A stretch of 64,000 nucleotides of DNA, taken from assembly GCF_900637665.1 (NCBI RefSeq), contig NZ_LR134386.1, positions 1,914,501 through 1,978,500 on the forward strand, in the 5' to 3' direction. The stretch is from Chryseobacterium nakagawai. GTDB lineage: Bacteria; Bacteroidota; Bacteroidia; Flavobacteriales; Weeksellaceae. The notes under the pieces were generated by a model that was not told the origin of the DNA, made no database searches, and worked only from the letters and a program-made list of their open reading frames with translations. Both the position numbers and the translations under genes were made by a program. Shown in pieces: positions 42,824 to 52,048 of the stretch (positions are counted from its first letter, which is position 1; each line of letters starts with the position of its first letter).

Positions 42824-43933
42824 ATGGTCAGCATTTGGGAACAGGAAACATTTTATCGTAAAAGAGATATTGTCATTATTGGGGCAGGATTCTCCGGACT
42901 TTGGACGGCGTTATCAATTAAAGAAAAATACCCTCAAAGATCTATTCTTGTTATTGAGCGGAATGCTATTCCACTGGGTGCTTCAACACGGAATGCAGGT
43001 TTTGCATGCTTTGGAAGCCTTACAGAAATTATTGCTGATTCCCGAAAAATGGGCTGGGATAAAACATTGGATCTTGTTAAAATGAGGTTTGATGGACTTC
43101 AAAAAATCAGACAATATTTTAAAAACAGCGAAATTGATTTTGACCTTAATGGAGGATACGAAATTTTGAATAATGATGAACCTTTACTTCATATAAGCGA
43201 AGTTAATGAGAAGCTGAAATTCATCACCGGACTTGAAGAGACATATTCCTTACAACAGCATAAAATAAAAGAATTTGGATTGGGTAAATCTCAATTTTTA
43301 ATAGAAAATCCATGTGAAGGAAGCCTGCATTCTGGAAAGTTAGTACAGAAACTTTTAGAAAGATGTCATGAATTGAAAATTGAGTTTTTGTTTGGAACTG
43401 AAGTACAAAATATAGAAGAAACTGATGATGAAATTAAAATTTGTTTTTCAGAAGCTATTTCAGTAAAAACAGACAAAGTAATTCATTGTACGAATGCTTT
43501 TAGTTCAACGTTTCTTGAAAAGGAAAATATAGTTCCTGCTCGGGGACAAATTCTGCTGACTGAACCTCTAGAAAATCTAAAGCTAAAAGGTACTTTTCAT
43601 TATGATGAAGGGTTTTATTACTTCAGGAATATAGGAAACAGAGTTTTGTTAGGCGGCGGAAGGAATCAAGATTTTAAAACTGAAGAAACAACAGCTTTTG
43701 AAACAACAGAATTTTTGCAGCGCCACTTAGAAAATTTTTTAAAAGAAGTCATTTTGCCCCATCAGGATTTCAAAATCGCTTTACGATGGTCAGGAATTAT
43801 GGCGATGGGGAATGAGAAAACCCCTATTGTAAAACAGCTTTCAGACAGACAGTTTTGTGCAGTAAGACTTTCCGGAATGGGAGTTGCGCTGGCACCAAAA
43901 ATTGGAGATGCTGTAAGAGAAATGATAGAATAG
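42824..43933 (+). CDS. FAD-dependent oxidoreductase (DAO family)
   Basis: 369 residues from the ATG at 42824 (MVSIWEQETFYRKRDIVIIGAGFSG); an upstream in-frame ATG at 42758 lies in the tandem repeat and is rejected. The Rossmann FAD-binding motif is DIVIIGAGFSGLWTALSIKEKYP, followed by ERNAIPLGASTRNAGFACFG, typical of D-amino-acid-oxidase/glycine-oxidase-like proteins. The C-terminal GGGRNQDF and ALRWSGIMAMGNEKTPIVKQL segment binds flavin. It probably oxidises an amine or amino acid in the cytoplasm; the substrate is unknown. Confidence 0.88.
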   Translation: MVSIWEQETFYRKRDIVIIGAGFSGLWTALSIKEKYPQRSILVIERNAIPLGASTRNAGFACFGSLTEIIADSRKMGWDKTLDLVKMRFDGLQKIRQYFKNSEIDFDLNGGYEILNNDEPLLHISEVNEKLKFITGLEETYSLQQHKIKEFGLGKSQFLIENPCEGSLHSGKLVQKLLERCHELKIEFLFGTEVQNIEETDDEIKICFSEAISVKTDKVIHCTNAFSSTFLEKENIVPARGQILLTEPLENLKLKGTFHYDEGFYYFRNIGNRVLLGGGRNQDFKTEETTAFETTEFLQRHLENFLKEVILPHQDFKIALRWSGIMAMGNEKTPIVKQLSDRQFCAVRLSGMGVALAPKIGDAVREMIE

Positions 43934-44141
43934 AGGAAAGAGACTTAGTGATGAGAAATCAAAACCTTTTACACTCTAAGTATTTAACTTTAGATCTATA
44001 AAAATTGAAAGAGTAAAGATGTAAGACTGGGTATAAAATACTTTTGTTTAATCTGAAACTTTGCATCTTAAACCTTGAGCTTTAAACTAAGATACCCCAT
44101 ATCTCACACCCTAAAAACTCGCAATTCTAAAAGAAAACCCT

Positions 44142-44149
44142 TATTTTTG
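44142..44149 (+). promoter_or_regulatory. Promoter -7 box of prfB
   Basis: TATTTTTG matches TAnnTTTG and ends 15 nt before the GTG at 44165. It lies inside the longer open frame that starts at 44075, so that upstream ATG cannot be the start for this promoter. Confidence 0.5.
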
Positions 44150-44164
44150 CAAAAAGAAGAAATC

Positions 44165-45277
44165 GTGATTAATAACGACCAGATAAAAGAAGTTCAATCC
44201 AGAATTGGTGAATTGTATAGATACCTTCAGATTGAAAAAAAGAAGATAGAAATTGCCAATGATGATGAGAAAACAGCAGCACCTGAGTTTTGGGATAATC
44301 CTAAAGCGGCAGAAGCTTTCCTGAAGCAGCTTCGTTCCAAGAAAAAATGGGTAGAAAGCTATGATGAGATTTATGCACAGTTTGAAGACATGCAGGTATT
44401 GGTAGATTTTGCTAAAGAAGATCCTGATTCTGAAAAAGAACTTGATGAGACATTCCCGCAATTGGTGGAGAAAATTGAAGACCTTGAATTCAAGAATATG
44501 CTTTCCAATGAAGGGGATGAATTGTCTGCAGTTCTTCAGATCACGGCCGGTGCTGGTGGAACGGAGAGTTGTGATTGGGCGTCCATGTTGATGAGAATGT
44601 ACACCATGTGGGCAGAAAAACAAGGTTATAAGATTCGTGAACTGAATTTCCAAGCAGGTGATGTAGCCGGAGTGAAAACGGTTACTCTTGAAATTGAAGG
44701 TGAATTTGCTTTCGGATATTTAAGAGGGGAAAACGGAGTTCACAGACTGGTAAGAATTTCACCTTTTGATTCGAATGCTAAACGCCATACCAGCTTTGTT
44801 TCCGTATATGTTTATCCCTTAGTAGATGATACAATCGAAATTAATATCAATCCTGCTGATATATCCTTTGAAACGATGAGATCTTCCGGGGCCGGAGGTC
44901 AGAACGTAAACAAGGTAGAAACAGCCGTACGTCTTCGTCACGCCCCAACCGGAATTATCATTGAAAACTCAGAATCCCGATCTCAGCTTCAAAACAAAGA
45001 AAAAGCAATGCAGCTCTTACGTTCCAGACTCTATGAAATGGAATTGGAAGAACGTATGAAGGCAAGAAATGAGATTGAAGCCAATAAAATGAAGATTGAA
45101 TGGGGAAGCCAGATCAGAAATTACGTCATGCATCCCTATAAATTGGTAAAAGATGTACGCTCAGGCCATGAAACCTCAGATGTGGATGCTGTAATGAACG
45201 GAAATTTAACCCCTTTCCTTAAAGCTTTCCTGATGGCCGATGGCACCGCAGTTTCCGACGATGACCTTGACCTATAA
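44165..45277 (+). CDS. prfB: Peptide chain release factor 2 (no programmed frameshift)
   Basis: 370 residues from a GTG start ([23 protein letters not shown]). RF2 reads UAA and UGA stop codons and releases the peptide. The tripeptide anticodon SPF is in [16 protein letters not shown] and the catalytic GGQ is in [20 protein letters not shown]. In many bacteria the N-terminus contains an in-frame UGA after Leu (CTT TGA) that needs a +1 shift; here the equivalent RYL is followed by CAG, so the gene is read without a shift. The 44075 ATG adds 30 residues with no family resemblance. Confidence 0.94.
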   Translation: MINNDQIKEVQSRIGELYRYLQIEKKKIEIANDDEKTAAPEFWDNPKAAEAFLKQLRSKKKWVESYDEIYAQFEDMQVLVDFAKEDPDSEKELDETFPQLVEKIEDLEFKNMLSNEGDELSAVLQITAGAGGTESCDWASMLMRMYTMWAEKQGYKIRELNFQAGDVAGVKTVTLEIEGEFAFGYLRGENGVHRLVRISPFDSNAKRHTSFVSVYVYPLVDDTIEININPADISFETMRSSGAGGQNVNKVETAVRLRHAPTGIIIENSESRSQLQNKEKAMQLLRSRLYEMELEERMKARNEIEANKMKIEWGSQIRNYVMHPYKLVKDVRSGHETSDVDAVMNGNLTPFLKAFLMADGTAVSDDDLDL

Positions 45278-45317
45278 ATATCATGTGAAATTTTAGTTAA
45301 AATCTTATAATTAATTT

Positions 45318-45346
45318 TTGTTTCAGATATTTTAGACTTATTTTTG
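45318..45346 (+). promoter_or_regulatory. Promoter of DedA gene
   Basis: TTG at 45318-45320, an 18-nt spacer and TATTTTTG at 45339-45346, ending 16 nt before the ATG at 45363. Confidence 0.65.
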
Positions 45347-45362
45347 TTGTTCATCAATATAT

Positions 45363-46058
45363 ATGGAAGATTTCAATAGCTGGAAGGATTTATTAAACCC
45401 TGAGTTTTATATTAAAATGGGAGGGTTTTGGCTTATTTTATTTATTGTGTTTGCTGAAACAGGTCTTTTTGTAGGATTTTTCTTGCCTGGAGATTCACTA
45501 TTATTTGTTTCAGGAATTTATGCCGTTGAAATCATTAAAGAAACTTTTGGTTCTACAGGAAGCGACTTCTTAGATACCACAATTCTTGCCTCAGGAGTAG
45601 CTCTTGCTGCTATTGTAGGAAATGAAGTAGGGTATTATTTTGGAAGAAAGGCAGGTCCTGCTTTATATAAAAGACCAGACTCGATGCTTTTTAAGAAGAA
45701 ATATCTTTATCAGGCACATGATTTCTTTGAAAAGCATGGCGCACTGGCCATCATTATGGCAAGATTCTTACCGGTAGTGAGAACATTTACTCCTATTGTG
45801 GCAGGGATTGTAAGGATGGATAAGAAAGAATTCTTAAGAGATAATGTTATTGGAGCTGTTCTATGGTCATTCATTCTGATCTTCGCAGGGCACTATCTTG
45901 ACAAGCTTTTTATGGAGCAGTTTGGAATCAACTTGAAAGAAAAACTAGAATACATTATTATTGTAATTGTATTGGTAACAACACTTCCTGTGATAATCAA
46001 ATTTATGTTTGGAAAGAAAGAAGATTTCTCTAAATACGAAAATAAGGACTTTGAATAA
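45363..46058 (+). CDS. DedA family membrane protein
   Basis: 231 residues, four to six TM segments. The family signature is clear: a re-entrant loop FVGFFLPGDSLLFVSGIYA near residue 38, GNEVGYYFGRKAG near 82 and the G-R/F-x-P motif ARFLPVVRTFTPIVAGIVRMDKKEFL near 140. DedA proteins help with polyprenyl-phosphate or phospholipid translocation across the membrane; the exact lipid here is unknown. Own promoter and strong terminator, so a single-gene unit. Confidence 0.93.
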   Translation: MEDFNSWKDLLNPEFYIKMGGFWLILFIVFAETGLFVGFFLPGDSLLFVSGIYAVEIIKETFGSTGSDFLDTTILASGVALAAIVGNEVGYYFGRKAGPALYKRPDSMLFKKKYLYQAHDFFEKHGALAIIMARFLPVVRTFTPIVAGIVRMDKKEFLRDNVIGAVLWSFILIFAGHYLDKLFMEQFGINLKEKLEYIIIVIVLVTTLPVIIKFMFGKKEDFSKYENKDFE

Positions 46059-46082
46059 TATTCAAAGTTCTACATACAATGT

Positions 46083-46114
46083 AAGGCTATCCCTCCACGG
46101 ATAGCCTTTTTTTT
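46083..46114 (+). terminator. Terminator of DedA gene
   Basis: Arms AAGGCTATCC (46083-46092) and GGATAGCCTT (46099-46108), followed by six T. Confidence 0.88.
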
Positions 46115-46345
46115 GCATTAATTATTAATACTAAGTTTGTGTTGATCTAAATTTTACACAAAGTTTTTTATTTTAACATAGTCTATTATTAGAGTAAACT
46201 AAGAAGAAATCAATTCTGTTGATTCCATTTTTTGCTTTCTAAAAGTATATATGAAGAAGATAAAACCTTTGCATGACAAATTGAAGGCATTACACCATTA
46301 AGAAAGATGAATTAAGAAGGCTTATCCTAAACCCCTTAAACAATT

Positions 46346-47221
46346 TTAATGGTTCTTTTGTATCCAATTCAGAATATTCGGATAAATAATACTGTCTCTT
46401 TTTCTTTTGCTGAAAAATCTGGGAGCATGTCCGGTTTTCTCCATAAAGATAAATTTATGAGGAACATCCATACGGGTCAATGCCGAATCCATTGCAATTC
46501 CCTGGTGTTGATTCACCAAAAAATCATGATTTCCCTGGAATAAAAGGGTAGGAACATGGGTAATATTAGCAATAGGGCTGGCTTCTTTAAAGGCTTCTGA
46601 GAAATTTTTACGATCAAACTTGGTTCCCACTACTTTTTGGAGAGTAGGTGAAGTATATTTAGAATAAAAAGAATTCAGATATTCAGGGCTATAAAAATCT
46701 GTAGGACCGCTTAAAGAAATGATCTTTTTAATCTGATCCGGATGTTGATAACCATAGAGTAAGGCAAGATGTCCACCGGCACTTTCACCAAGAATAATAT
46801 AATTGTTGGGCTGTAGCTCTGCCTTTTCAGCTAAAGAATTAAATTTCTCAATCACCGAACCAATATCCTCAAGTTGTTGTTTATAAGTGATTTTTTTCCT
46901 GAGGGAAACCAGGCGATAATTCATATTGATACTTGGAATTTTATGCTGGAAAAGCATTTTCTGAATCTGGATCATGTGTTCCTTTTTTCCCAGTGTCCAG
47001 GCTCCACCATGTACAATAAGAACAACCGGAGAATCTACAGCGTAATCTTTGGGTAGAAAAACATCCATTTTCTGTCTTTTGTGCTCTCCGTATTTTAAGT
47101 TGTAGATTTTCTGCTGACCATCAGGGCCAACCCAAACTCTGAATTTTGTATTACAGGATTGCAAAAGGAAACTGATGCATCCCATAACGAAAAAATGATA
47201 CCTGAGAATGAGCTTTTTCAT
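46346..47221 (-). CDS. Alpha/beta-hydrolase lipoprotein (esterase/lipase type)
   Basis: 291 residues. Lipobox FLLQSC gives a lipidated Cys near residue 23. The hydrolase core has VVLIVHGGAWTLGKK (oxyanion HGG), the nucleophile elbow ILGESAGGHLALLYG (Ser) and FQGNHDFLVNQ (Asp), with the catalytic His in KTGHAPRFF. It resembles the BD-FAE/carboxylesterase-like hydrolases; the physiological ester is unknown. The 287-nt region upstream to DedA holds the DedA terminator and no supported gene. Confidence 0.87.
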   Translation of the reverse strand: MKKLILRYHFFVMGCISFLLQSCNTKFRVWVGPDGQQKIYNLKYGEHKRQKMDVFLPKDYAVDSPVVLIVHGGAWTLGKKEHMIQIQKMLFQHKIPSINMNYRLVSLRKKITYKQQLEDIGSVIEKFNSLAEKAELQPNNYIILGESAGGHLALLYGYQHPDQIKKIISLSGPTDFYSPEYLNSFYSKYTSPTLQKVVGTKFDRKNFSEAFKEASPIANITHVPTLLFQGNHDFLVNQHQGIAMDSALTRMDVPHKFIFMEKTGHAPRFFSKRKRDSIIYPNILNWIQKNH

Positions 47222-47341
47222 AGAGTAAATGTACAGAAAAAGAAACAGCAGAAATAACGAAAAGATATGATTTTTATGATGTTTTTATTTGTTTTTCAGG
47301 ATGTTGTACGGTATTTTTTTATTAAAGAATATCTTTTAGTA

Positions 47342-47845
47342 TCATTCTTTATGCAAAGCATTTGCGTAATTATACAAAGATCGGTTATATCTGGGTAAAT
47401 GTTGAGAAATTGCTTTTAAGGTTAGCGATAATGCCTCCTCGTATTCTCCTGCAGAAGAAAGGGAAAGAGCTAAAAAAGAATTAACAGCATCATTGAGCTC
47501 ATCAGAATAGTTAGCTTTTTCTTCTCTTAAAATATGAATGCTTTCTTCTATTCTTCCGTTATTTCTTAAGGTGCTTGCCAGTTGAATTCTTGCTCTTCTT
47601 CTCCTTAAACCAAATAATCCTAAAGTCAGTGCAGATCTATATAAGGGCTCAGCCTTCTTTTCATATCCAGTTGAATCAAAGGCGCATGCCATTTCAAAAT
47701 CTGCAATCGCTTGTGCATCTGCAAGAAGGCTCGTATGATCTTTGAGCTCTTGAATAAATTCTTCATTGCTTATTATTCCAAGTTTCTGCCAGATATCTTG
47801 TAATTGGAGCTCCCAGTTTTCATCCATTCTATAGATTTTATACAA
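47342..47845 (-). CDS. Tetratricopeptide-repeat protein
   Basis: 167 residues, all helical, no signal peptide. TPR-like pairs are visible: DAQAIADFEMACAFDSTGYEKKAEPLYRSALTLGLFG, RRRARIQLASTLRNNGRIEESIHILREEKA and NSFLALSLSSAGEYEEALSLTLKAISQHLP. It resembles the small cytoplasmic TPR proteins found as single genes. Role unknown, probably protein-protein contact. Divergent from the DUF808 gene. Confidence 0.8.
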   Translation of the reverse strand: MYKIYRMDENWELQLQDIWQKLGIISNEEFIQELKDHTSLLADAQAIADFEMACAFDSTGYEKKAEPLYRSALTLGLFGLRRRRARIQLASTLRNNGRIEESIHILREEKANYSDELNDAVNSFLALSLSSAGEYEEALSLTLKAISQHLPRYNRSLYNYANALHKE

Positions 47846-47931
47846 AGATATAAAATATTGAAAACGAAGTATTGCTTTATAATTCTTAAAATTATTGTCA
47901 TATTATGAATCAGAAAATGAAATTAAATATT

Positions 47932-47939
47932 TATTTTTG
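47932..47939 (+). promoter_or_regulatory. Promoter -7 box of DUF808 gene
   Basis: TATTTTTG matches TAnnTTTG and ends 34 nt before the ATG at 47974. No TTG at standard spacing. Confidence 0.4.
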
Positions 47940-47973
47940 CTGAACTTAACAAAGATTAAAAAAACATTAAAAT

Positions 47974-48858
47974 ATGGCATCAGGCTTTTTTGCAATTTTA
48001 GACGATATTGCAGCATTGATGGATGATGTAGCCGTTACCAGTAAAATAGCTACACAGAAAACAGCGGGAATTTTGGGAGATGACCTGGCTGTAAATGCAG
48101 AAAAAGCTACGGGCTTTCTTTCTTCCAGAGAACTTCCGGTATTGTGGGCCATTACCAAAGGCTCCTTTATTAATAAACTGATTATTCTTCCCATTGCATT
48201 TCTGCTCAACTGGCTTTATAAGCCTGCCATTGAAATGATCCTTATTTTGGGAGGCCTATACCTTGCTTTTGAAGGAGTAGAAAAAATTATAGAGTTTCTA
48301 TTTCACCGTTCTAAAAAGGGGCATGAAGTAGTGAAGGAGAATAAAGAAGAAGAAGAAAACTCGGAAGCTTCTGAAAAGGCAAAAATTAATTCTGCGATCA
48401 GAACAGACTTTATCCTTTCTATTGAGATTGTCATCATTGCTTTGGGAACGGTAATCCAACAAGAACACCCACTTCTTACACAGATTCTTACCGTAACTTT
48501 TGTTTCATTCATTGCAACGGTAGGGGTTTATGGAATTGTTGCCCTTATTGTGAGAATGGATGATGCAGGTTTTAAATTAATCAAAAAAAGTCACGATAAA
48601 GGATTCTTTTCTAAACTTGGACATTTTTTGGTAAAAGCGTTACCGGTAATCATTAAAATCTTAGGAGTGGTCGGAACAATTGCCCTGATTTTAGTCTCAG
48701 GAGGTATTTTTGCTCACAACATTCACTACCTGCATGAATTATTACCAACCTGGCCGGCTATGTTAAAAGAATTTACTTTCGGAATCGTAGGCGGGCTCGC
48801 TGCAGTTCTTGTTTTTACAATAGGAAAATCAATCTATTCACTGGCTACGAAAAAATAA
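47974..48858 (+). CDS. DUF808 (YedI-type) membrane protein
   Basis: 294 residues. The opening ASGFFAILDDIAALMDDVAVTSKIATQKTAGILGDDLAVNAEKATGF is the DUF808/YedI signature. About seven TM helices follow (for example MILILGGLYLAFEGVEKI and IEIVIIALGTVIQ), with a charged loop near residues 110-140. The function in E. coli is unknown. Single-gene unit ending at a bidirectional terminator. Confidence 0.9.
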   Translation: MASGFFAILDDIAALMDDVAVTSKIATQKTAGILGDDLAVNAEKATGFLSSRELPVLWAITKGSFINKLIILPIAFLLNWLYKPAIEMILILGGLYLAFEGVEKIIEFLFHRSKKGHEVVKENKEEEENSEASEKAKINSAIRTDFILSIEIVIIALGTVIQQEHPLLTQILTVTFVSFIATVGVYGIVALIVRMDDAGFKLIKKSHDKGFFSKLGHFLVKALPVIIKILGVVGTIALILVSGGIFAHNIHYLHELLPTWPAMLKEFTFGIVGGLAAVLVFTIGKSIYSLATKK

Positions 48859-48891
48859 AAAGATACTTCTAGATAATAAAGAAATCCTGTG

Positions 48892-48915
48892 CTATTCTCA
48901 GTATAGGATTTTTTT
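48892..48915. terminator. Bidirectional terminator after DUF808 gene
   Basis: Arms AAATCCT (48892-48898) and AGGATTT (48905-48911), with a T run to 48915, between convergent genes. Confidence 0.65.
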
Positions 48916-48926
48916 GATTAATGATT

Positions 48927-49931
48927 TTACTTCATATTGGTTTTGATGAGCTCAATCGCTGTAATAATTTTTGATCCAAACATATCCTTTGCCCAGGTTT
49001 CAGAAGCTTTTAGTCGTTCTAGAATTAAGAAAAGAGCAAGCCCCTCCTCCTGTGACCACCATTTTTTATTCCGTCTGACTCCATCCAGCGCAATGTTTTT
49101 ATCCATCTTAGCACCATTAGGATGAATCAGCCATAAATACATAGAGTATTGTCCCATCCCTTCCATGGTAAGGAAAATATCATCTATCTCTTTTAATCCT
49201 TGATATTGATCTTTAAAATACTTTGTCTGTCTGTCGTTAATTAAGGTGAATCCCTTTATAAGTTGTTCTGTATTCAGTTCCTTATCACTAATACTATTAT
49301 AAAGGCTATTTATTTCTGACTGGTATAGATCAAGATAATCTTTATTTTCACTAAAAATAGCTTGAACCATGTCATCATTGAAAGAGACCCCAAAATTATT
49401 TTGTTTTTCAAGTTGGGTAATAATCTTTCCAAAGTTTTGCATTTGTTGAGTATGGGAAAACTCATGGATGAAAACTCCTGTGATTAAATTATCCAACCCC
49501 AATTCTTTGCTTTCAACTCCTGCTTTTTTCCAGAAACTAGGTAAAGGCATTACAAAAAAAGATTTTTGACCCAAAGGAGCTTCTGATGCAAATGATATAA
49601 TTCCTACAGGAATAGTCTTTTTATTAGGTAGGGTAAGGGAATTATGATGAGGCTTTTTTTTCCAGTTTAATTTCAGATTTAGGAGATTATAACCTTTTAT
49701 TGACTGACCTTTAGGAATGGTTACTGAAGAGGTTGAGTACACATAAGTTTCATCAAAAAATACAAACTGTACAGGATGAATTTTGTCAATTTTATAAATG
49801 TTTTTATATAATAGTGACCATGCAGAAAACCACTGATTCACGGCAGTATCAAACTCTCTGTTATTATTTTGTTGTCCAAATGCTTTTAATGAGATGGTAA
49901 ATAGCAATAAAAAAAGTACTATTCTTTTCAT
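48927..49931 (-). CDS. Exported protein with HEFSH metallopeptidase motif
   Basis: 334 residues from the ATG at 49931, giving the signal peptide MKRIVLFLLLFTISLKAFGQ; a longer start at 49964 adds 11 unlikely residues. His156-Glu-Phe-Ser-His160 (GVFIHEFSHTQQMQNF) is an HExxH zinc site, and Glu257 in FLTMEGMGQYSMYLW about 100 residues later could be the third ligand as in gluzincins. No family name is recalled. It may be an active peptidase or a zinc-binding relative. Faces DUF808 across a shared terminator. Confidence 0.72.
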   Translation of the reverse strand: MKRIVLFLLLFTISLKAFGQQNNNREFDTAVNQWFSAWSLLYKNIYKIDKIHPVQFVFFDETYVYSTSSVTIPKGQSIKGYNLLNLKLNWKKKPHHNSLTLPNKKTIPVGIISFASEAPLGQKSFFVMPLPSFWKKAGVESKELGLDNLITGVFIHEFSHTQQMQNFGKIITQLEKQNNFGVSFNDDMVQAIFSENKDYLDLYQSEINSLYNSISDKELNTEQLIKGFTLINDRQTKYFKDQYQGLKEIDDIFLTMEGMGQYSMYLWLIHPNGAKMDKNIALDGVRRNKKWWSQEEGLALFLILERLKASETWAKDMFGSKIITAIELIKTNMK

Positions 49932-49975
49932 TTCCGGACTTTTTAATAAAGAGCTAATATACAAATAGATGAAAT

Positions 49976-50001
49976 AAAAAAGAGACCCTAAGGCCTCTTT
50001 T
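49976..50001 (-). terminator. Terminator of dnaJ
   Basis: AAAAAGAGACC pairs with GGCCTCTTTT (one bulge each side) and, on the minus strand, is followed by a T run just after the dnaJ stop. Confidence 0.65.
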
Positions 50002-50004
50002 ATA

Positions 50005-51123
50005 TTAATTGAATAAATCTTTTACTTTATCAAAAAAAGTTTTTTCCTTTCCGGATGGTTCTGCAACCATTTCTCCGCTGGACATTTGTTTTTCAAAGAA
50101 GTCTTTCTGCTCCTTAGTAAGCTTTTGAGGTGTCCATACGTTGATATGAATGAACATGTCTCCTTTACCATAGCTGTCAATGCTTGGAAGACCTTTTCCT
50201 GCTAATCTTAAAATTTTTCCGGATTGAGTTCCTGGATCAACAGTAATTTTCACTTTTCCGCCTACTGTAGGAATTTCTTTTTTCGTTCCTAAAGCAGCTT
50301 CAGCAAATGAAACATACAATTCCTGGTGAAGGTTATCACCTTCTCTCTTGATGGTTTGATCTACTTCCTCTTCAATGATGACTAATAAATCACCCGGAAC
50401 TCCACCAAATGGAGCGTCATTCCCTTTTCCTCTTACATTAAGCTGGATGCCGTCTCTTGCTCCTGCTGGAATATTAATGGTAATTTCCTCCTCATCTTTT
50501 ATAAGACCCTGAGCATTAGCTCCGGCAGGAATTTTATCAGCAACCTTTCCGATTCCCTGACAAGTACTACAAGTAGTTTGAGTCTGCATTTGACCAAACA
50601 TCGTGTTCATCACTTTAAGCTGAACACCGGAACCGTTACAGGTAGGACACGTTTTTGAAGTGGCACCTTCTGCCACCTTCATTTTTTTTACTTTAATGGT
50701 TTTGTGAGTTCCATTTACCATTTCCTCAAGGTTCAGCTTGATTCTGATTCTTAAATTAGAACCTTTCACCTGCTGACGGCCACCGCCGCCACCGCCAAAT
50801 CCTCCGAAACCACCTCCGAAAATATCTCCAAACTGGCTGAAAATATCTTCCATGTTCATTCCGCCTCCGAAGCCTCCGCCTCCAAAACCACCATTTCCAC
50901 TCATTCCGGCGTGACCGAATTGGTCATATCTGGCACGTTTCTGATCGTCGCTTAATACTTCATAAGCCTCAGCAGCTTCTTTAAATTTTTCTTCAGCCTC
51001 CTTATCCCCTGGATTTTTATCCGGGTGGAATTTAATGGCCATTTTACGGTAGGCTTTTTTTATTTCGTCGGCAGATGCAGATTTGCTGATCTCAAGAACC
51101 TCGTAATAATCTCTTTTTGACAT
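50005..51123 (-). CDS. dnaJ: Chaperone DnaJ (Hsp40)
   Basis: 372 residues with the full class I plan. The J domain (1-70) has the HPD motif in [19 protein letters not shown] Gly/Phe-rich linker (about 75-115) is followed by a zinc-finger region holding CPTCNGSG and CSTCQGIG but only two CxxCxGxG repeats instead of four; the reduced finger may be a lineage trait. The C-terminal substrate-binding domain ends FLEKQ-type. It stimulates DnaK ATPase. grpE lies 101 nt upstream on the same strand. Confidence 0.94.
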   Translation of the reverse strand: MSKRDYYEVLEISKSASADEIKKAYRKMAIKFHPDKNPGDKEAEEKFKEAAEAYEVLSDDQKRARYDQFGHAGMSGNGGFGGGGFGGGMNMEDIFSQFGDIFGGGFGGFGGGGGGRQQVKGSNLRIRIKLNLEEMVNGTHKTIKVKKMKVAEGATSKTCPTCNGSGVQLKVMNTMFGQMQTQTTCSTCQGIGKVADKIPAGANAQGLIKDEEEITINIPAGARDGIQLNVRGKGNDAPFGGVPGDLLVIIEEEVDQTIKREGDNLHQELYVSFAEAALGTKKEIPTVGGKVKITVDPGTQSGKILRLAGKGLPSIDSYGKGDMFIHINVWTPQKLTKEQKDFFEKQMSSGEMVAEPSGKEKTFFDKVKDLFN

Positions 51124-51224
51124 GACAATTTAATAATTGATTGTTGATAAATGATAAAAGATATTGTAAAGCTAATAAGTGAAACATTCATCAATTATCA
51201 CTCATCATTTATCATTTATGAATT

Positions 51225-51761
51225 CTAGTTTCCTGTTACTACTTTTGCAAAACGGATTACCTTATCATTTAAAGTATACCCAGTTTCAATAACATCTACG
51301 ATTTTCCCTTTCAGCTCTTCTGATGGAGCAGGAATTTGAGTAATAGCTTCATGGAAATCTACGTTGAAGCTGTCTCCAGCATTCACATCCATAGCTTTTA
51401 GTCCTTTTTCTGTAAGTTTATTTTTGAACTTCTGATAGATAAGTTCCACTCCTTGAAGATCAGATGGATTTCCATTTTTAGCGATTTCTTTTAATGCTCT
51501 TTCAAAATCATCCAAAACGCCCAACATAGAAACCATCATATCCTGATTGGCATATTGGAAGAATTCTATTTTCTCTTTAGAAGTTCTTTTTTTATAGTTC
51601 TCGAATTCAGCATATAATCTGATGTAACGGTCTTTTTCTTCTGCCAAAAGTTCCTCAGCTGAAGGAGTCGCTGTCACATTGTCCTGAGACGTTGCCTCGT
51701 TCTGAATGTTGTTATCTTCCTGATTATTGATGCTTTCTTCGTTAATATCCTGATTTTCCAT
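51225..51761 (-). CDS. grpE: Nucleotide exchange factor GrpE
   Basis: 178 residues. An acidic, Asn/Gln-rich N-terminus is followed by a long coiled coil (about 40-100, LLAEEKDRYIRLYAEFENYKKRTSKEK) and the beta-rich head with the signature GVELIYQKFKNKLTEKGLKAMDV and FHEAITQIPAPSEELKGKIVDVIETGYTLNDKVIRFAKVVTG. It exchanges ADP on DnaK. The 101-nt gap to dnaJ holds an inverted repeat of GATAAATGATAAA with TTTATCATTTAT. Confidence 0.95.
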   Translation of the reverse strand: MENQDINEESINNQEDNNIQNEATSQDNVTATPSAEELLAEEKDRYIRLYAEFENYKKRTSKEKIEFFQYANQDMMVSMLGVLDDFERALKEIAKNGNPSDLQGVELIYQKFKNKLTEKGLKAMDVNAGDSFNVDFHEAITQIPAPSEELKGKIVDVIETGYTLNDKVIRFAKVVTGN

Positions 51762-52048
51762 AATTCAATATTTATTTACTGAATTGTTTGACAAAGACTC
51801 TGCCAAAGGAAAAAAACAGGACATTAAGGCAGAAAAACAACGGGAATAAATGGTCTATTTTGACAAGAGATGAATAGACATGAGACAGAGAGATAATAGA
51901 TGAATAAATAAAAGATAAAAGATTGGTAAAGAAGGAAATGAGTTTTAATTTTAAATTTAAGTAGATTGAATAGCCCACACTTAAATACTAAACCTTAAAA
52001 CTTTGAAGCATCATACCCTAAATCTCAAATCATAAAATCCGATATCAA

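Noticed and set aside
44075..44164. 30-residue N-terminal extension of RF2
   Set aside because: Contains the promoter box and has no family similarity; the GTG at 44165 is preferred.
46251..46305. 16-codon frame starting MKKIKPLHDKL upstream of the alpha/beta-hydrolase
   Set aside because: Very short, no promoter, no regulatory hairpin and on the opposite strand to its neighbour; insufficient support.
51762..52048. Intergenic stretch between grpE and mntH
   Set aside because: Searched for a gene, promoter or stem-loop; only low-complexity AT-rich text with ATAATAGATG-like words was seen.
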